From Clostridium weizhouense (GTDB taxonomy: Bacteria > Bacillota > Clostridia > Clostridiales > Clostridiaceae): 64,000 nt of DNA. The stretch covers positions 186,001-250,000 of the forward strand of contig NZ_JAHXPT010000003.1 in assembly GCF_019431045.1 (NCBI RefSeq), in the 5' to 3' direction. The notes under the pieces were generated by a model. The model saw only the letters and a list, made by a program, of their open reading frames with translations, ran no database searches and was not told the origin of the DNA. Both the position numbers and the translations under genes were made by a program. Below are positions 9,598 to 20,720 of the stretch, piece after piece (the first letter of the stretch is position 1; each line of letters starts with the position of its first letter).

Positions 9598-9633
9598 GAA
9601 ATTAGGATGTTGTATCACTATGGAGGTGATACT

Positions 9634-10557
9634 ATTAGAGTAGGATTTATTGGCCCTGGGAAGGTAAGTGTATCTTTAGCGCACTACTTTACTCATAAAG
9701 GGATAAAATTAACTGGCTTTTATGGAAATACTGTTTTAAATACACAAGAAGCAGCTAATATTACTAAATCAAAACTTTATTATAATTTAGAAGATCTTGT
9801 TAAAAAAAGTGACATATTATTTATTACAACACCTGATGACATCATTTCAACTATAGATAAACAGCTATCAAAATTTGATCTTAATAACAAATCTATTTGC
9901 CACACGAGTGGTTCATTATCATCAAATGTATTAATTAATGCAAAATGTTATGGTGCATTAACCTATTCCATACACCCAATATTCGCATTTTCAAGTAAAA
10001 ATACCGATTTAAAAGAGTTAGAAAAAATATTTTTTTCAGTGGAAGGAGAAATAACAAATAAAAATTCAGAAATTATTAAACTTCTTACTAAGTTAGGTAA
10101 TAAATATTTTATTAGATCATCTGACACTTCATCAATTTACCATTTGGCAAACGTTTTAGTTTCTAATTTAGTTTTGTCATTGTTAGAAATAGGTACTGAA
10201 TATTTTATTAATTTAGGATTAAATGAAAAAGAAGCATTAGAAGCTATTTACCCTCTTGTTAAAGGTAATATTCAAAGTATTTTTGATAAAGGTTTTGTTA
10301 AATCTTTAACAGGACCTGTAGTAAGAGGGGATATTATGACAGTGAAAAACCATATCTTAATGCTAAAAGAAGAACATAAAGATATTTATAAAGTACTATC
10401 TCTAAATTTATTAAAACTCACTTCGTTAAAAGAATGTAGAGATTATTCTACTACGAATAACTCAGTAGATTTTTATCAAGAAAATGTATTAAACAATTTA
10501 TTTAGTCATTCTAAAAAACACAAAGATATTTATGAAGTTTTAGGGGGAATAGAGTAA
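9634..10557 (+). CDS. panG: DUF2520 Rossmann reductase, probable ketopantoate reductase (PanG type)
   Basis: Probably reduces 2-dehydropantoate to pantoate with NAD(P)H. An N-terminal Rossmann domain carries the [11 protein letters not shown] nucleotide-binding motif at the very start and ITTPDD near residue 70. A helical C-terminal DUF2520 domain follows (about 130-305). It overlaps panB by one base, and no panE-type gene is present in the operon, matching the PanG branch known from Francisella and Firmicutes. The start appears to be ATT at 9634: GGAGGTG (9622-9628) lies 5 nt before it and family members begin M-x-x-GFIG. The ATG at 9607 precedes that site and has none of its own. Confidence 0.8.
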   Translation: MRVGFIGPGKVSVSLAHYFTHKGIKLTGFYGNTVLNTQEAANITKSKLYYNLEDLVKKSDILFITTPDDIISTIDKQLSKFDLNNKSICHTSGSLSSNVLINAKCYGALTYSIHPIFAFSSKNTDLKELEKIFFSVEGEITNKNSEIIKLLTKLGNKYFIRSSDTSSIYHLANVLVSNLVLSLLEIGTEYFINLGLNEKEALEAIYPLVKGNIQSIFDKGFVKSLTGPVVRGDIMTVKNHILMLKEEHKDIYKVLSLNLLKLTSLKECRDYSTTNNSVDFYQENVLNNLFSHSKKHKDIYEVLGGIE

Positions 10558-11384
10558 TGAGAAACTCAGTATCAACTTTTCAAAAATTAAAAAATGAAGG
10601 CAAAAAAATAAGTATGCTTACTGCATATGATTATTCAATGGCAAAAATTATTGACGAAAGTGGTGTTAACGGAATTTTAGTAGGGGATTCTCTGGGAATG
10701 GTTATAAAAGGTGAAGATAATACTTTATCTGTTACTGTTGATGAAATTATATATCATACAAAAGCAGTAAAAAAAGGTGCTAAAAATTCACTTATAGTAA
10801 GTGATATGCCATTTCTTTCTTATCATATTTCAAATGAAAAAGCTATTGAAAATGCAGGTAGAATTATTAAAGAAGGTGGAGCAAATGCAGTTAAACTTGA
10901 AGGTGGAGCAAATGTAATAAATCAGCTCAAAGCTATTGTAGATGCTCAAATTCCAGTTATGGGGCATTTAGGATTAACTCCTCAATCAATTAATGCTTTG
11001 GGTGGATTTAAAATACAGGGAAAAAATGAAGATGCTGCAAGAAAACTTATAGAGGATGCTAAATTGATTGAAAAAGCAGGTGCATTTGCAATTGTACTTG
11101 AATGTATTCCTAAAGAAGTAGCTGAACTTATAACAAAAGAGATATCTATTCCAACAATAGGAATAGGTGCTGGCAATAAGTGTGATGGACAAATTTTAGT
11201 TTATCAAGATATGCTTGGAATGTTTGATGATTTTGTTCCTAAATTTGTTAAGCAATATGCTAATGTAGGAAATACTATGAGAGAATCAATAAAAACTTAT
11301 ATTGGTGAAGTTGAAGAAGGCTTTTTCCCACAAGATAAACATAGCTTTAAAATAAATGAAACTGAATTAAAAAAATTATATTAA
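10557..11384 (+). CDS. panB: 3-methyl-2-oxobutanoate hydroxymethyltransferase
   Basis: First committed step of pantothenate synthesis: transfers a hydroxymethyl group from 5,10-methylene-tetrahydrofolate to 2-oxoisovalerate, giving ketopantoate. A 275-aa TIM-barrel protein of normal family length. The N-terminal [11 protein letters not shown] and [10 protein letters not shown] segments carry the conserved Mg-binding Asp, and GHLGLTPQS and IGIGAG are also conserved. The ATG overlaps the last base of the upstream stop (TAATG), so translation is coupled. The ribosome binding site GGGGG lies inside the preceding gene. Confidence 0.95.
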   Translation: MRNSVSTFQKLKNEGKKISMLTAYDYSMAKIIDESGVNGILVGDSLGMVIKGEDNTLSVTVDEIIYHTKAVKKGAKNSLIVSDMPFLSYHISNEKAIENAGRIIKEGGANAVKLEGGANVINQLKAIVDAQIPVMGHLGLTPQSINALGGFKIQGKNEDAARKLIEDAKLIEKAGAFAIVLECIPKEVAELITKEISIPTIGIGAGNKCDGQILVYQDMLGMFDDFVPKFVKQYANVGNTMRESIKTYIGEVEEGFFPQDKHSFKINETELKKLY

Positions 11385-11403
11385 TTAAAGGTGGTTAAAT
11401 TCA

Positions 11404-12246
11404 ATGTTATTAAAAGAAATTAAGGATATTAGAAGTATAATCAAGGACTGGAAAAAAGATGGTTTAACAATAGGCTATGTACCAACAATGGGTTGTCTTC
11501 ATGAAGGTCATAAAAGTTTAATTGAAAAAGCTGTATCTGAAAATGATAAGGTAGTTGTCAGTGTATTCGTAAATCCAACACAATTTGGTCCTAATGAGGA
11601 TTATGACAGTTATCCCAAAAATATAGATGAGGACTTAGAGATTTGTAAAAAATCTGGAGCAAGTATAGTATTTAATCCTGATAAAGAAGAAATGTATTTT
11701 AATAATAAATCCACAACAGTTTCTGTTTCGGAACTTACAAATGTACTTTGTGGAGCAAAAAGACCTGGACATTTTGATGGAGTTTGTTTAGTTCTCTCTA
11801 AATTTTTTAATATAATTACTCCAGATAAAGCTTATTTTGGAGAAAAAGATTTTCAACAAATAGCTGTTGTAAAGAGGATGGTTAGGGATCTAAACATAAA
11901 TATAGAAATACTATCATGCCCTATAGTACGTGAAAAAGATGGACTAGCTAAGAGCTCTAGAAATGTATATCTTTCTAAAGAAGAAAGAAAAGCTGCATTA
12001 GTATTAAATAGAAGTCTTTCATTAGCTAAAGAAGAATTAAAGCATGGTGAAAGAAATTCTAAAATAATTAAAGATATTATAGTAAATGAATTAAACAAAG
12101 AACCTTTAGCCAAAATAGACTATGTTGAAATAGTAGATAGTGAATCATTAAATGATCTAGAGATAGTAAACACTACTGCTTTAATACCAATAGCAGTTTA
12201 TATAGGTAAAACAAGATTAATAGATAATTTCATATTTAATATTTAG
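11404..12246 (+). CDS. panC: Pantothenate synthetase
   Basis: ATP-dependent ligation of pantoate and beta-alanine through a pantoyl-adenylate. The 280-aa protein has the nucleotidyltransferase HIGH-type motif in TMGCLHEGHKSL (about residues 28-39), then VFVNPTQFGPNEDYDSYP, GHFDGV, YFGEKDFQQ and the KMSKS-like SSRNVYLS loop. It sits 19 nt after panB with an AAGGTGG site and is followed by panD, so all pantothenate-specific steps are together. Confidence 0.95.
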   Translation: MLLKEIKDIRSIIKDWKKDGLTIGYVPTMGCLHEGHKSLIEKAVSENDKVVVSVFVNPTQFGPNEDYDSYPKNIDEDLEICKKSGASIVFNPDKEEMYFNNKSTTVSVSELTNVLCGAKRPGHFDGVCLVLSKFFNIITPDKAYFGEKDFQQIAVVKRMVRDLNINIEILSCPIVREKDGLAKSSRNVYLSKEERKAALVLNRSLSLAKEELKHGERNSKIIKDIIVNELNKEPLAKIDYVEIVDSESLNDLEIVNTTALIPIAVYIGKTRLIDNFIFNI

Positions 12247-12282
12247 AGTATATAAAAAACATATAAAGGAAGGAATTTAAAT

Positions 12283-12657
12283 ATGATACTTACAATGTTA
12301 AAAGGAAAGATACACAGAGCAACAATAACACAAGCAGAATTAAATTATGTAGGAAGTATTACAATAGATAAAACCTTAATGGAAGAAGCAAATATATTAG
12401 AAAATGAAAAAGTTCAAATTGTGGATATAAATAATGGAACAAGACTTGAAACGTATGTAATTCCAGGAAAAAGAGATTCAGGAGTTATTTGTTTAAATGG
12501 AGCTGCTGCAAGACTTGTACAACCTGGAGATAAAGTTATTATAATAGCGTATTGTCAAATGGATGAAGAAGAAGCTAAAAAACATAAACCTAAAGTTGTA
12601 TTTATCAATGAGGATAATACAATAAAAGAAGTAACAAATTATGAGTCTAATGAATAA
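12283..12657 (+). CDS. panD: Aspartate 1-decarboxylase precursor
   Basis: Pyruvoyl enzyme making beta-alanine from L-aspartate. The 124-aa precursor has the self-cleavage site Gly24-Ser25 (YVGSITID); Ser25 becomes the pyruvoyl group. Lys9, His11 and Arg54-region residues of the family are present (MLKGKIHRA). The start at 12283 gives the same N-terminal register as the E. coli enzyme and has a GGAAGG site. It is the last gene of the pan operon, with a strong terminator downstream. Confidence 0.95.
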   Translation: MILTMLKGKIHRATITQAELNYVGSITIDKTLMEEANILENEKVQIVDINNGTRLETYVIPGKRDSGVICLNGAAARLVQPGDKVIIIAYCQMDEEEAKKHKPKVVFINEDNTIKEVTNYESNE

Positions 12658-13072
12658 TTTATTGTAAGAACTCAAAATATATAATGAGTTTTAAAACCTA
12701 CTGTAATTTATATTACTAATTAACCTCTATGATTTTTTAAGGACTATCTCAAAAACATATTTAGCTGTTTGAGATAGTTCTTTGTTTTAGCTTTTAAATA
12801 AATGTTAGCTTAAATTATATTTTTTTAATTAATTTTAAATATTTAATCTTTATCAAAAAATATTAAATAAAATCTTAGTTTTGCTTACTACTTCCCCCTA
12901 TGATAAAATAAAACTGGATTTATTATTTAAATATAGTAATTAATTATTAATAAAGCTATTTATATATTGTAATGGACAAAAGATATAATTAATTTTTATA
13001 TTAAATATGTTATAAAATTTTTAAATAATTTTATTTATTTAGTAAGGTTATTGATAAAGGAGGATATTTATT
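12658..13072. other. Intergenic region between panD and mutS
   Basis: Contains the pan operon terminator (12739-12784) and then about 290 bases of AT-rich DNA. A short C-rich tract (CTTCCCCC near 12890) stands out; TTGCTT and TAAAAT flank it with 17-nt spacing, a possible promoter for the mutS operon. Nothing else was recognised. Confidence 0.4.
12739..12784 (+). terminator. Intrinsic terminator of the pan operon
   Basis: AAGGACTATCTCAAA (12739-12753) pairs with TTTGAGATAGTTCTT (12768-12782), followed by TTTGTTTT. The stem sequence is nearly the same as the terminator at 20669-20705. Confidence 0.85.
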
Positions 13073-15835
13073 ATGGCTTTAACGCCAATGATGGTAGAAT
13101 ACATGAAAACTAAGGAAGAATATAGTGATTGTATTTTATTTTATAGATTAGGTGATTTTTATGAAATGTTTTTTGAAGATGCTATTACTGTTTCTCGTGA
13201 ACTTGAATTAGTACTTACAGGGAAAAATTGTGGTCTTGAAGAGAGAGCTCCTATGTGTGGAATACCACATCATGCAGCAGCAGCTTATATTCCAAGGCTT
13301 ATAAATAAAGGGTATAAGGTTGCTATATGTGAGCAGCTTGAAGATCCTAAAAAGTGTAAAGGAATTGTTAAAAGAGGTGTTGTTAAAATAGTTACACCAG
13401 GTACTTTTATAGATGCTAATAGTACATTAGAAAATGATAATACTTATTTAATGTCTATATATATAAATGATAATAGAATAGGATTAGCTATTTCTGATAT
13501 AAGTACTGGAGAATTTAAAGTAACTTCATTTGACAATATAAAGATAAGTTTATTAGATGAAATTTCAAAGGTAGCTCCTAAAGAAATTTTAGTAGACGAA
13601 ACCTTAAATGAGGAACTTATAGAAGATATAAAAGGAGTAAGTTCTGCACTTATATCAAAGAAAAATTTTAATGAATTTTTAGTTAGCAAAGAAGAACTTA
13701 TAAAGCAATTTTCTGATATGGAAGTTGTCGGATTAACTGAAGAAAGAGAAATTACTAGCAGAGTATTACTTAAGTACATATATGAAACTCAAAAAATGAG
13801 TTTAACTAATATAAATTTATTAGAACAATATGAAATAGTAAACTACATGAGTATAGATGGTAATTCAAGAAGAAACTTAGAACTTACTGAAAGTATAAGG
13901 GAAAAAAGTAAAAAAGGTTCTCTTTTATGGGTACTTGATAAAAGTGCAACATCTATGGGCGGAAGAACTTTAAGAAAATGGATAGAAGAACCTTTGATAA
14001 TTAAATCTGAAATCGAAAAAAGATTGACAGGTGTTGAAGAGATATTTAACTCAATAAGTTTTAATGAAGATTTAAGGAGTTCTCTTAAAGAAATATATGA
14101 TATAGAAAGAATTGTTGGTAAAATATCTAACAGAAATGTAAATGCTAAAGATATGCTTTCTCTTAAAGCTTCTTTAGAAAGAATACCTTCTCTTAAAGAA
14201 CTATTAAAATATGCTAATTCAGGACTTTTAAAGGAATATTATAATAATTTAGATGAATTATCTGATATCAGAAGCTTGTTAGAGAATTCTATAAAAGAAG
14301 ATCCTGCTTTAAGTATAAAAGAAGGTAATATAATAAAAGATGGATATAATGATGTTGTTGATGAATTGCGTCAAAGTAAACTTCATGGTAAAGAGTGGAT
14401 TGTAGCACTTGAAAATCGTGAAAGAGAGTTTACAGGAATTAAATCATTAAAAGTTGGATATAACAAAGTATTTGGATATTACATTGAAATTTCTAAATCA
14501 AATTATAGCTCTATTCCAGAAGGAAGATATATAAGAAAGCAGACATTAGCTAATGCTGAAAGATATATAACAGAAGAACTTAAAGTAATGGAAGACAAAA
14601 TTTTAGGTGCAGAAGAAAAGCTTATGAACTTAGAATATGATTTATTTTCAGAAATTCGTGATAAAGTAGAAAAAGAGATTGCAAGACTTAAGAAAAGTGC
14701 TAGGATAATATCAAGCTTAGATGGAATTTCTACGTTAGCATTAGTGGCACTTGAAAATGATTATGTTAAACCTAAAATTAATGAAGAGGGAGTAATTAAC
14801 ATACAAGAAGGACGTCATCCAGTTGTTGAAAAGGTAATTGGACGTGGAGAGTTTGTTTCTAATAATACTACATTAAATCAAACTGATAAAGAACTTCTAT
14901 TAATTACTGGTCCTAATATGGCAGGAAAATCAACATATATGAGACAGGTTGCACTTATTACATTAATGGCTCAAATAGGTTCATTTGTACCAGCCTCTTC
15001 AGCTAATATATCAATATGTGATAAAATATTTACTAGAATAGGTGCATCTGATGATTTAGCAGGTGGGAAGTCAACATTTATGGTAGAAATGTGGGAAGTG
15101 TCCAATATTTTAAAAAATGCAACATCTAAAAGTTTAGTATTATTAGATGAAGTAGGACGTGGGACTTCAACATATGACGGACTTTCAATAGCTTGGTCAG
15201 TTATAGAATATATAACAGGAAATAAAAACTTAAAATGCAAAACATTATTTGCAACACATTATCATGAATTAACAAAACTAGAAGGAATAATTCCAGGAGT
15301 TAAGAACTATTCTGTAGCAGTTAAGAAAATGAAAGATAGTGTAATATTTTTAAGAAAGATTGTTGAAGGTGGCGCAGATGAATCTTATGGTATAGAGGTA
15401 GCAAAACTTGCAGGTCTTCCAGATACAGTTATATCTAGAGCTAGAGAAATTCTTAATGGATTAGAAAAGGAAAATACATTTGATATAAATGATATACATA
15501 ATATATCAGAAACAGAAGCTAATAAAAAAGAAGTAGCTTGTGATTTTATATATGAGAGAGAAGTTACAACTTCAATTACAAATGAAAAAATAGAGGATTC
15601 AACGTCAACTAAGGAAGAAGAGAATTTTATTCACTTAGAAGATTTAAAAGATAATACTCATAATAAGAAGAAAAAGAAATCTAATTCAGATACTATACAA
15701 CTTGATTTTGCATTTATGGAAAAAGAAGCACTTCTTAAAGAGTTAAGCAGTGTTGATATATTAACATTAAATCCAATGGAAGCCATGAATATACTATATA
15801 AATTAGTTGGTGAAGCTAAGAAATTTAATAATTAA
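13073..15835 (+). CDS. mutS: DNA mismatch repair protein MutS
   Basis: Mismatch recognition ATPase, 920 aa. Domain I has the mismatch-wedging F-x-E motif in DFYEMF (about residues 26-31). Connector, lever and clamp domains follow. The ABC-type ATPase has Walker [10 protein letters not shown] (about 613-621), [10 protein letters not shown] (Walker B) and ATHYHEL. The C-terminal 120 residues are charged and low complexity before a final helix resembling the tetramerisation segment. It starts the mutS-mutL-miaA-hfq cluster, with a GGAGG site 8 nt before ATG. Confidence 0.97.
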   Translation: MALTPMMVEYMKTKEEYSDCILFYRLGDFYEMFFEDAITVSRELELVLTGKNCGLEERAPMCGIPHHAAAAYIPRLINKGYKVAICEQLEDPKKCKGIVKRGVVKIVTPGTFIDANSTLENDNTYLMSIYINDNRIGLAISDISTGEFKVTSFDNIKISLLDEISKVAPKEILVDETLNEELIEDIKGVSSALISKKNFNEFLVSKEELIKQFSDMEVVGLTEEREITSRVLLKYIYETQKMSLTNINLLEQYEIVNYMSIDGNSRRNLELTESIREKSKKGSLLWVLDKSATSMGGRTLRKWIEEPLIIKSEIEKRLTGVEEIFNSISFNEDLRSSLKEIYDIERIVGKISNRNVNAKDMLSLKASLERIPSLKELLKYANSGLLKEYYNNLDELSDIRSLLENSIKEDPALSIKEGNIIKDGYNDVVDELRQSKLHGKEWIVALENREREFTGIKSLKVGYNKVFGYYIEISKSNYSSIPEGRYIRKQTLANAERYITEELKVMEDKILGAEEKLMNLEYDLFSEIRDKVEKEIARLKKSARIISSLDGISTLALVALENDYVKPKINEEGVINIQEGRHPVVEKVIGRGEFVSNNTTLNQTDKELLLITGPNMAGKSTYMRQVALITLMAQIGSFVPASSANISICDKIFTRIGASDDLAGGKSTFMVEMWEVSNILKNATSKSLVLLDEVGRGTSTYDGLSIAWSVIEYITGNKNLKCKTLFATHYHELTKLEGIIPGVKNYSVAVKKMKDSVIFLRKIVEGGADESYGIEVAKLAGLPDTVISRAREILNGLEKENTFDINDIHNISETEANKKEVACDFIYEREVTTSITNEKIEDSTSTKEEENFIHLEDLKDNTHNKKKKKSNSDTIQLDFAFMEKEALLKELSSVDILTLNPMEAMNILYKLVGEAKKFNN

Positions 15836-15992
15836 AAGATTAATTATTATGAAATTAAGTTTCAAAATAAGAATAATTTTTTAGTATACAGCTTATAGAT
15901 TTTAGTATAAAAATTGATATTAGAATTTATCTAAGTAAACTAATATCTTTAGAATAGATTATATGAAATACAAATGAAAGGAGGATAATTAG

Positions 15993-18044
15993 ATGAAAAG
16001 AATTAATATTTTAAATGAAGATACTGCAAATAAAATTGCAGCGGGTGAAGTTGTTGAAAGACCATGTTCAGTTGTAAAAGAATTAGTTGAAAATTCTATA
16101 GATGCTAATTCTAAAAATATATTAATTGAAATAGAAGAAGGCGGAATTAATCTTATAAGAATAGTAGATGATGGAGATGGCATTTATAAAGATGATATAT
16201 CTAAAGCTTTTTTGCCTCATGCTACTAGTAAAATAAAATTGTCAGAAGATATATATAGCATAAGTACTTTAGGCTTTAGAGGGGAGGCGCTTCCATCAAT
16301 AGCTTCTGTATCTAAAGTTAATCTAAAATCAAAACAACAAACAGAAGAATATGGATATGAAATTTCTATTGAAGGTGGCACTTTTTCAGAAGTAACAGAA
16401 TGTGGAATAAATAAAGGTACAATACTTGAAGTAAGAGACTTATTCTTTAATGTACCAGCGAGAAAGAAGTTTTTAAAAACAACCTCAAAGGAAACTTCTT
16501 TAATTACAGACATTATAACTAGAATAGCATTATCTCATCCTAATATAAGTTTTAAATTATTTAATAATGGTAAGAAGATACTTCATACTTATGGTAATGG
16601 AAATATTAAAGATGTTATAAGAACAATATATAATAAAAGTATATCTGATAACATAGTATATTTTGAAGATACTTCTGATCTTGTTACGATATATGGATAT
16701 GTAGGTAAAGAAGAAATAGCAAGAGGATCTAGAAATAATCAAAGTATTTTTGTAAATAATAGATATATAAAAAATAGATCTCTTGGAATTGCTATAGAAC
16801 AAGCATTCAAATCTTTTTCAACTTCAAATAAATTTCCTTTCTTTATATTATTTGTTGATATATATCCAGAATATATTGATGTTAATATACATCCAACAAA
16901 AGCAGAAATTAAATTTAATGATGAGAGATTTATATTTAAAAAAATATTTGGGGCAGTTCATACAGCTTTAAAAGAAGAGATATTTGATACATTTGCTATT
17001 CCAGAAGAAAAGGAAATTAAAACTAAAAAAAATGATTTAACTATTGAAGAAATAACTTTTAAGATAGAAGAAGAGAAGGAAAAAGTTCAAGCGAACAAAT
17101 GTTCTTTTACTAATAAAACATCATTCGATATAGTAAATACCTCAATTATAGAAAATAATAAAGGAATTTATTCTCCAAATGAAGAAAAAAGTATTTGTAG
17201 TATTCCTATTGACTTAAAAAGTGACCATAATGATTTAGAATTAGAAATCAATAACAAGAACATGTGTTCTAAAGTGCAAAAAAGTACACTTATTAGTGAA
17301 GAATCTTCAATAATAAGTGGCAATAAAGAAACTAGTTTAAGCATGGATAATACAATAGTTCAGAATTGCGATAATATAAATATTGAAAGTAATATGCAAA
17401 ATTCAATAAAGGAAAATACAAATAGTTATATAACCAAACCTGATAATATAATAAAAAATCCTAAATTTCCTGCAATAAGAATAATTGGTCAATATAATAA
17501 AACTTATGTACTAGGAGAACATAATGGAACTTTATATATGATTGATCAGCATGCAGCACATGAAAAGATATTATTTGAAAAATACTTAAAAGAGATAAGT
17601 CAGGGAGAGATTATAATACAACCATTAATGGTCCCAACACTTATTGATTTAAGCATTGATGATTATTCTTATTTTGAAGAAAACAAAGATGTATTTAAAA
17701 GTGCCGGCTTTACAATAGATGAGTTTGGTGGAACATCTATTGCATTAAAAGAAGTTCCTTATTTCTTAGGAAAGCTTAATCCTAAAAGTTTATTTTTAGA
17801 TATAATAGATAATCTTAAAAATTTAGGAAGTGGAAAAACAACTGAAGTTAAGTATAATACAATAGCAACTAAGGCTTGTAAGTCAGCTGTTAAAGGAAAT
17901 GATTCTTTAGATGAGCTTGAAATGGCTAAATTAATTGAAGAACTAAGATATATAGATGATCCATTTCACTGTCCACATGGAAGACCTACGATAATTCAAT
18001 TTACTAGTACAGATATAGATAAAAAATTTAGGCGTATAGTTTAA
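15993..18044 (+). CDS. mutL: DNA mismatch repair protein MutL (endonuclease type)
   Basis: Couples MutS recognition to strand incision. An N-terminal GHKL ATPase (about 1-330) has [16 protein letters not shown] and FRGEALPS. A variable, Asn/Ser-rich linker follows (about 345-505). The C-terminal dimerisation/endonuclease domain carries [12 protein letters not shown] starting at Asp518, the metal-binding motif of MutL proteins from bacteria lacking MutH, plus the late CPHGRPT motif. A nicking MutL fits the absence of Dam/MutH-directed repair in Firmicutes. It lies 157 nt after mutS with a GGAGG site. Confidence 0.97.
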   Translation: MKRINILNEDTANKIAAGEVVERPCSVVKELVENSIDANSKNILIEIEEGGINLIRIVDDGDGIYKDDISKAFLPHATSKIKLSEDIYSISTLGFRGEALPSIASVSKVNLKSKQQTEEYGYEISIEGGTFSEVTECGINKGTILEVRDLFFNVPARKKFLKTTSKETSLITDIITRIALSHPNISFKLFNNGKKILHTYGNGNIKDVIRTIYNKSISDNIVYFEDTSDLVTIYGYVGKEEIARGSRNNQSIFVNNRYIKNRSLGIAIEQAFKSFSTSNKFPFFILFVDIYPEYIDVNIHPTKAEIKFNDERFIFKKIFGAVHTALKEEIFDTFAIPEEKEIKTKKNDLTIEEITFKIEEEKEKVQANKCSFTNKTSFDIVNTSIIENNKGIYSPNEEKSICSIPIDLKSDHNDLELEINNKNMCSKVQKSTLISEESSIISGNKETSLSMDNTIVQNCDNINIESNMQNSIKENTNSYITKPDNIIKNPKFPAIRIIGQYNKTYVLGEHNGTLYMIDQHAAHEKILFEKYLKEISQGEIIIQPLMVPTLIDLSIDDYSYFEENKDVFKSAGFTIDEFGGTSIALKEVPYFLGKLNPKSLFLDIIDNLKNLGSGKTTEVKYNTIATKACKSAVKGNDSLDELEMAKLIEELRYIDDPFHCPHGRPTIIQFTSTDIDKKFRRIV

Positions 18045-18076
18045 AATTTATAATTAATTATAGAAGGAATGATTCA

Positions 18077-19006
18077 ATGAAACAGAAAATACTAGTTCTA
18101 GGAGGGCCTACAGCTGTAGGCAAAACAGAACTTTCTATAAAACTTGCTGAGAAATTAAATGGTGAAATTATATCAGCGGATTCGATGCAAATATATAAGC
18201 AAATGGATATAGGTTCTGCTAAAATCACAAAAGAAGAGATGAGAGATGTTAAGCATCATATGATAGATATAATCTCTCCAGAACAAGAGTTTTCAGTAGC
18301 TGATTTTAAAGAATTAGGAGAAAAATCACTAAAGGAAATTATAAATAAAGGAAAGCTTCCTATGATAGTTGGAGGAACTGGACTTTATATAAACTCTTTA
18401 ACTTGTAATGTAACATTTACTGAATCTGAAAAAGATGAAGAATATAGAGCTCATTTAGAAAATCTAGCTAATGAGAATGGAAATAATTATATTCATGCTA
18501 TGCTTAAAGAAATTGATTCTATAAGTTTTAATTCTATTCATCCTAATAATAGAAAAAGAGTTATAAGAGCATTAGAAGTTTTTAAAACTACTGGAAAGCC
18601 ATTTAGTTCATATAATGCTGGAGATGAATTCTATAGAACAGATTATGATGTGTTTTATTATGTATTAACAATGGATAGGGAAAAGCTTTATAATAGAATA
18701 AATCAAAGAGTTGATATTATGATAAATAGAGGATTGATAGATGAGTGCATAGAACTTAAAAAACTTGGATATACTTCAGATATGCAATCTATGCAAGGAA
18801 TTGGATATAAAGAAATACTTTATTATCTAGAAGAGAAAATATCTTTAGAAGAATCTATAAATTTAATAAAACAAGGCTCTAGGAATTATGCTAAAAGACA
18901 ATTAACTTGGTTTAGAAGAGATCCAAGATGTATTTTCTTAGATAAAGATAAGTTATCAGATGAGGAAATATTAGCTAAAATTATTGATGACATAAGTAAT
19001 AAGTAG
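18077..19006 (+). CDS. miaA: tRNA dimethylallyltransferase
   Basis: Transfers a dimethylallyl group to A37 of tRNAs reading UNN codons, giving i6A. The 309-aa protein begins with P-loop [10 protein letters not shown] (about residues 9-18), followed by [18 protein letters not shown] and the conserved [14 protein letters not shown] segment. The RQLTWFRRD motif is near the C-terminus. It starts 32 nt after mutL. MiaB, which converts i6A to ms2i6A, is encoded at 25119-26474. Confidence 0.96.
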   Translation: MKQKILVLGGPTAVGKTELSIKLAEKLNGEIISADSMQIYKQMDIGSAKITKEEMRDVKHHMIDIISPEQEFSVADFKELGEKSLKEIINKGKLPMIVGGTGLYINSLTCNVTFTESEKDEEYRAHLENLANENGNNYIHAMLKEIDSISFNSIHPNNRKRVIRALEVFKTTGKPFSSYNAGDEFYRTDYDVFYYVLTMDREKLYNRINQRVDIMINRGLIDECIELKKLGYTSDMQSMQGIGYKEILYYLEEKISLEESINLIKQGSRNYAKRQLTWFRRDPRCIFLDKDKLSDEEILAKIIDDISNK

Positions 19007-19060
19007 GGTTATAATATTCTTAAAGAAAAATAATAATTCAATGGAGGTAACTATAGTTTG

Positions 19061-19294
19061 ATGAATAAGCAACAAAATAATTTACAAGATATTTTTTTAA
19101 ATGGTGCAAGAAAAAATAAAATCCCTGTTGTAATATATCTTTCAAATGGATTTCAACTAAAAGGGTTTGTAAAAGGCTTTGACAGTTTTACTGTTATTTT
19201 GGATTCAGATGGAAATCAAATGCTTATATATAAACATGCAATAACAACGGTAACTCCAGCTAAACCCATTTTATTTGTAGATAACGAAAGTTAG
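19061..19294 (+). CDS. hfq: RNA chaperone Hfq
   Basis: Sm-like hexameric RNA chaperone, 77 aa. Sm1 core [20 protein letters not shown] is followed by the Sm2 YKHA motif (YKHAITTV). It has the short tail typical of Gram-positive Hfq. The GGAGGT site (19043-19048) could serve either TTG at 19058 (9 nt) or ATG at 19061 (12 nt); I list the ATG, a one-residue difference. Position after miaA is the conserved order. Confidence 0.95.
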   Translation: MNKQQNNLQDIFLNGARKNKIPVVIYLSNGFQLKGFVKGFDSFTVILDSDGNQMLIYKHAITTVTPAKPILFVDNES

Positions 19295-19295
19295 T

Positions 19296-19326
19296 AAATA
19301 GGCAAAGTTATTGCCTATTTCTTTTT
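19296..19326 (+). terminator. Intrinsic terminator after hfq
   Basis: AAATAGGCAA (19296-19305) and TTGCCTATTT (19311-19320) form a perfect 10-bp stem with a 5-nt loop, followed by CTTTTT. Confidence 0.85.
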
Positions 19327-19368
19327 GACGAAATATAGTTACTTGGACCTAGGAGGAGAATAAAACAT

Positions 19369-20658
19369 ATGTTAAAGAAAACAGAAGAATTCTTAATTAA
19401 TAATTATAATGTTAATGAAGAGGCATTCAAATTATATAAACAAGCTATCAAAGATACAGAAGAAATTTTTATAGAATATGATGAAATAAGAGAGTATAAT
19501 CAACTTAAAGTTCTAAAAGCATTTCAAGATGAAAAAATAAGTGAATCTCATTTTACTAATACAACTGGTTATGGAATTGATGATTTAGGAAGAGATGCAT
19601 TAGACAGAGTATATGCTAGAATTTTTAAAACTGAAGCCGGATTAGTTAGACCGCATTTTGTTAGTGGTACTCATGCTATTGGAGCTGCTATTATGGGAAA
19701 TGTTAGACCAGGAGATAAAATATTATGTGTTTCAGGCATGCCTTATGATACACTGCTTGGAGTTTTAGGATTAACCAACAAGAAAAATATAGGTTCTTTA
19801 GATGAGTATGGAATACAAACGGATGTAATAGCATTAGATGAACAAGGTAAATTTAAATTTGATGAAATAAAAAATACATTAAAAAATGATAAAGCTATAA
19901 AATTAATACATATTCAAAGAAGTACAGGATATGCTTCAAGAAAATCATTTTTAATTGAAGAATTAGAGAAAGTTATTAAATATATAAGAGAAGTTAGAGA
20001 AGATGTAATAATATTTGTTGATAACTGTTACGGTGAATTCATAGAAAGTATTGAACCAACAGAAGTTGGAGCAGATCTTATGGCGGGTTCACTTATGAAA
20101 AATATAGGTGGTGGAATTGCGCCAGGTGGTGGATATATTGTTGGAAAAAAAGAATATGTTGAGCAAGCTTCCTATAGATTAACTGTTCCTGGAATAGGAG
20201 GGGAGTATGGTGCAACTTATGGCTTAATGAGAAGTTTATATCAAGGATTATTCTCTGCACCTCATGTATCTATAGAAGCAGTTAAAACTGCTATATTTTG
20301 TGCAAGAGTAATGGAACTTGCAGGATTTAAAGGGTTTCCAGCTTCAACAGATAAAAGGACAGATATTATACAAGCCATTGAATTTGGTGATCCTAAAAGG
20401 TTAATTCAATTTTGTAATGGAATCCAAGCTGGATCACCTATTGATGCTTTTGCAGTATGTGAACCGTGGGCAATGCCAGGATATGATAGTGAAATAATAA
20501 TGGCGGCTGGTGCATTTATTTCAGGTTCAACAATAGAGTTATCAGCTGATGGTCCGATAAGAGAACCATATATTGCGTATATTCAAGGTGGATTAAACTT
20601 TGATCATGGTAAAATAGGTGTTTTATTAGGATTAAGTAAAGTTTTAGATATAAAATAA
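19369..20658 (+). CDS. PLP-dependent Met-gamma-lyase-family protein (YnbB-like)
   Basis: A 429-aa fold-type I PLP enzyme of the group annotated as 'methionine gamma-lyase family' or 'aluminium resistance protein'. The probable PLP lysine is Lys244 in GSLMKNIGGG. Other family segments are GYGIDDLGRD, VRPHFVSGTHAI, IFVDNCYGEF and IGGEYG. The real substrate of this family is not established. The gene follows hfq in many Firmicutes (ynbB in Bacillus). It has its own AGGAGG site after the hfq terminator. Confidence 0.85.
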   Translation: MLKKTEEFLINNYNVNEEAFKLYKQAIKDTEEIFIEYDEIREYNQLKVLKAFQDEKISESHFTNTTGYGIDDLGRDALDRVYARIFKTEAGLVRPHFVSGTHAIGAAIMGNVRPGDKILCVSGMPYDTLLGVLGLTNKKNIGSLDEYGIQTDVIALDEQGKFKFDEIKNTLKNDKAIKLIHIQRSTGYASRKSFLIEELEKVIKYIREVREDVIIFVDNCYGEFIESIEPTEVGADLMAGSLMKNIGGGIAPGGGYIVGKKEYVEQASYRLTVPGIGGEYGATYGLMRSLYQGLFSAPHVSIEAVKTAIFCARVMELAGFKGFPASTDKRTDIIQAIEFGDPKRLIQFCNGIQAGSPIDAFAVCEPWAMPGYDSEIIMAAGAFISGSTIELSADGPIREPYIAYIQGGLNFDHGKIGVLLGLSKVLDIK

Positions 20659-20668
20659 TAAAAATGTA

Positions 20669-20705
20669 GGGCTATCTCAAAAATATCTTGAATTTGAGAT
20701 AGCCC
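20669..20705. terminator. Bidirectional terminator between the YnbB-like gene and lexA
   Basis: GGGCTATCTCAAA (20669-20681) pairs perfectly with TTTGAGATAGCCC (20693-20705). A T-rich stretch follows on the minus strand and CTTT on the plus strand. The stem repeats the sequence of the pan terminator. Confidence 0.85.
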
Positions 20706-20720
20706 CTTTATGTGAGTTTT

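Noticed and set aside
9607-9633. ATG start for the DUF2520 gene
   Set aside because: Lacks its own ribosome binding site and lies before a perfect GGAGGTG that fits the downstream ATT.
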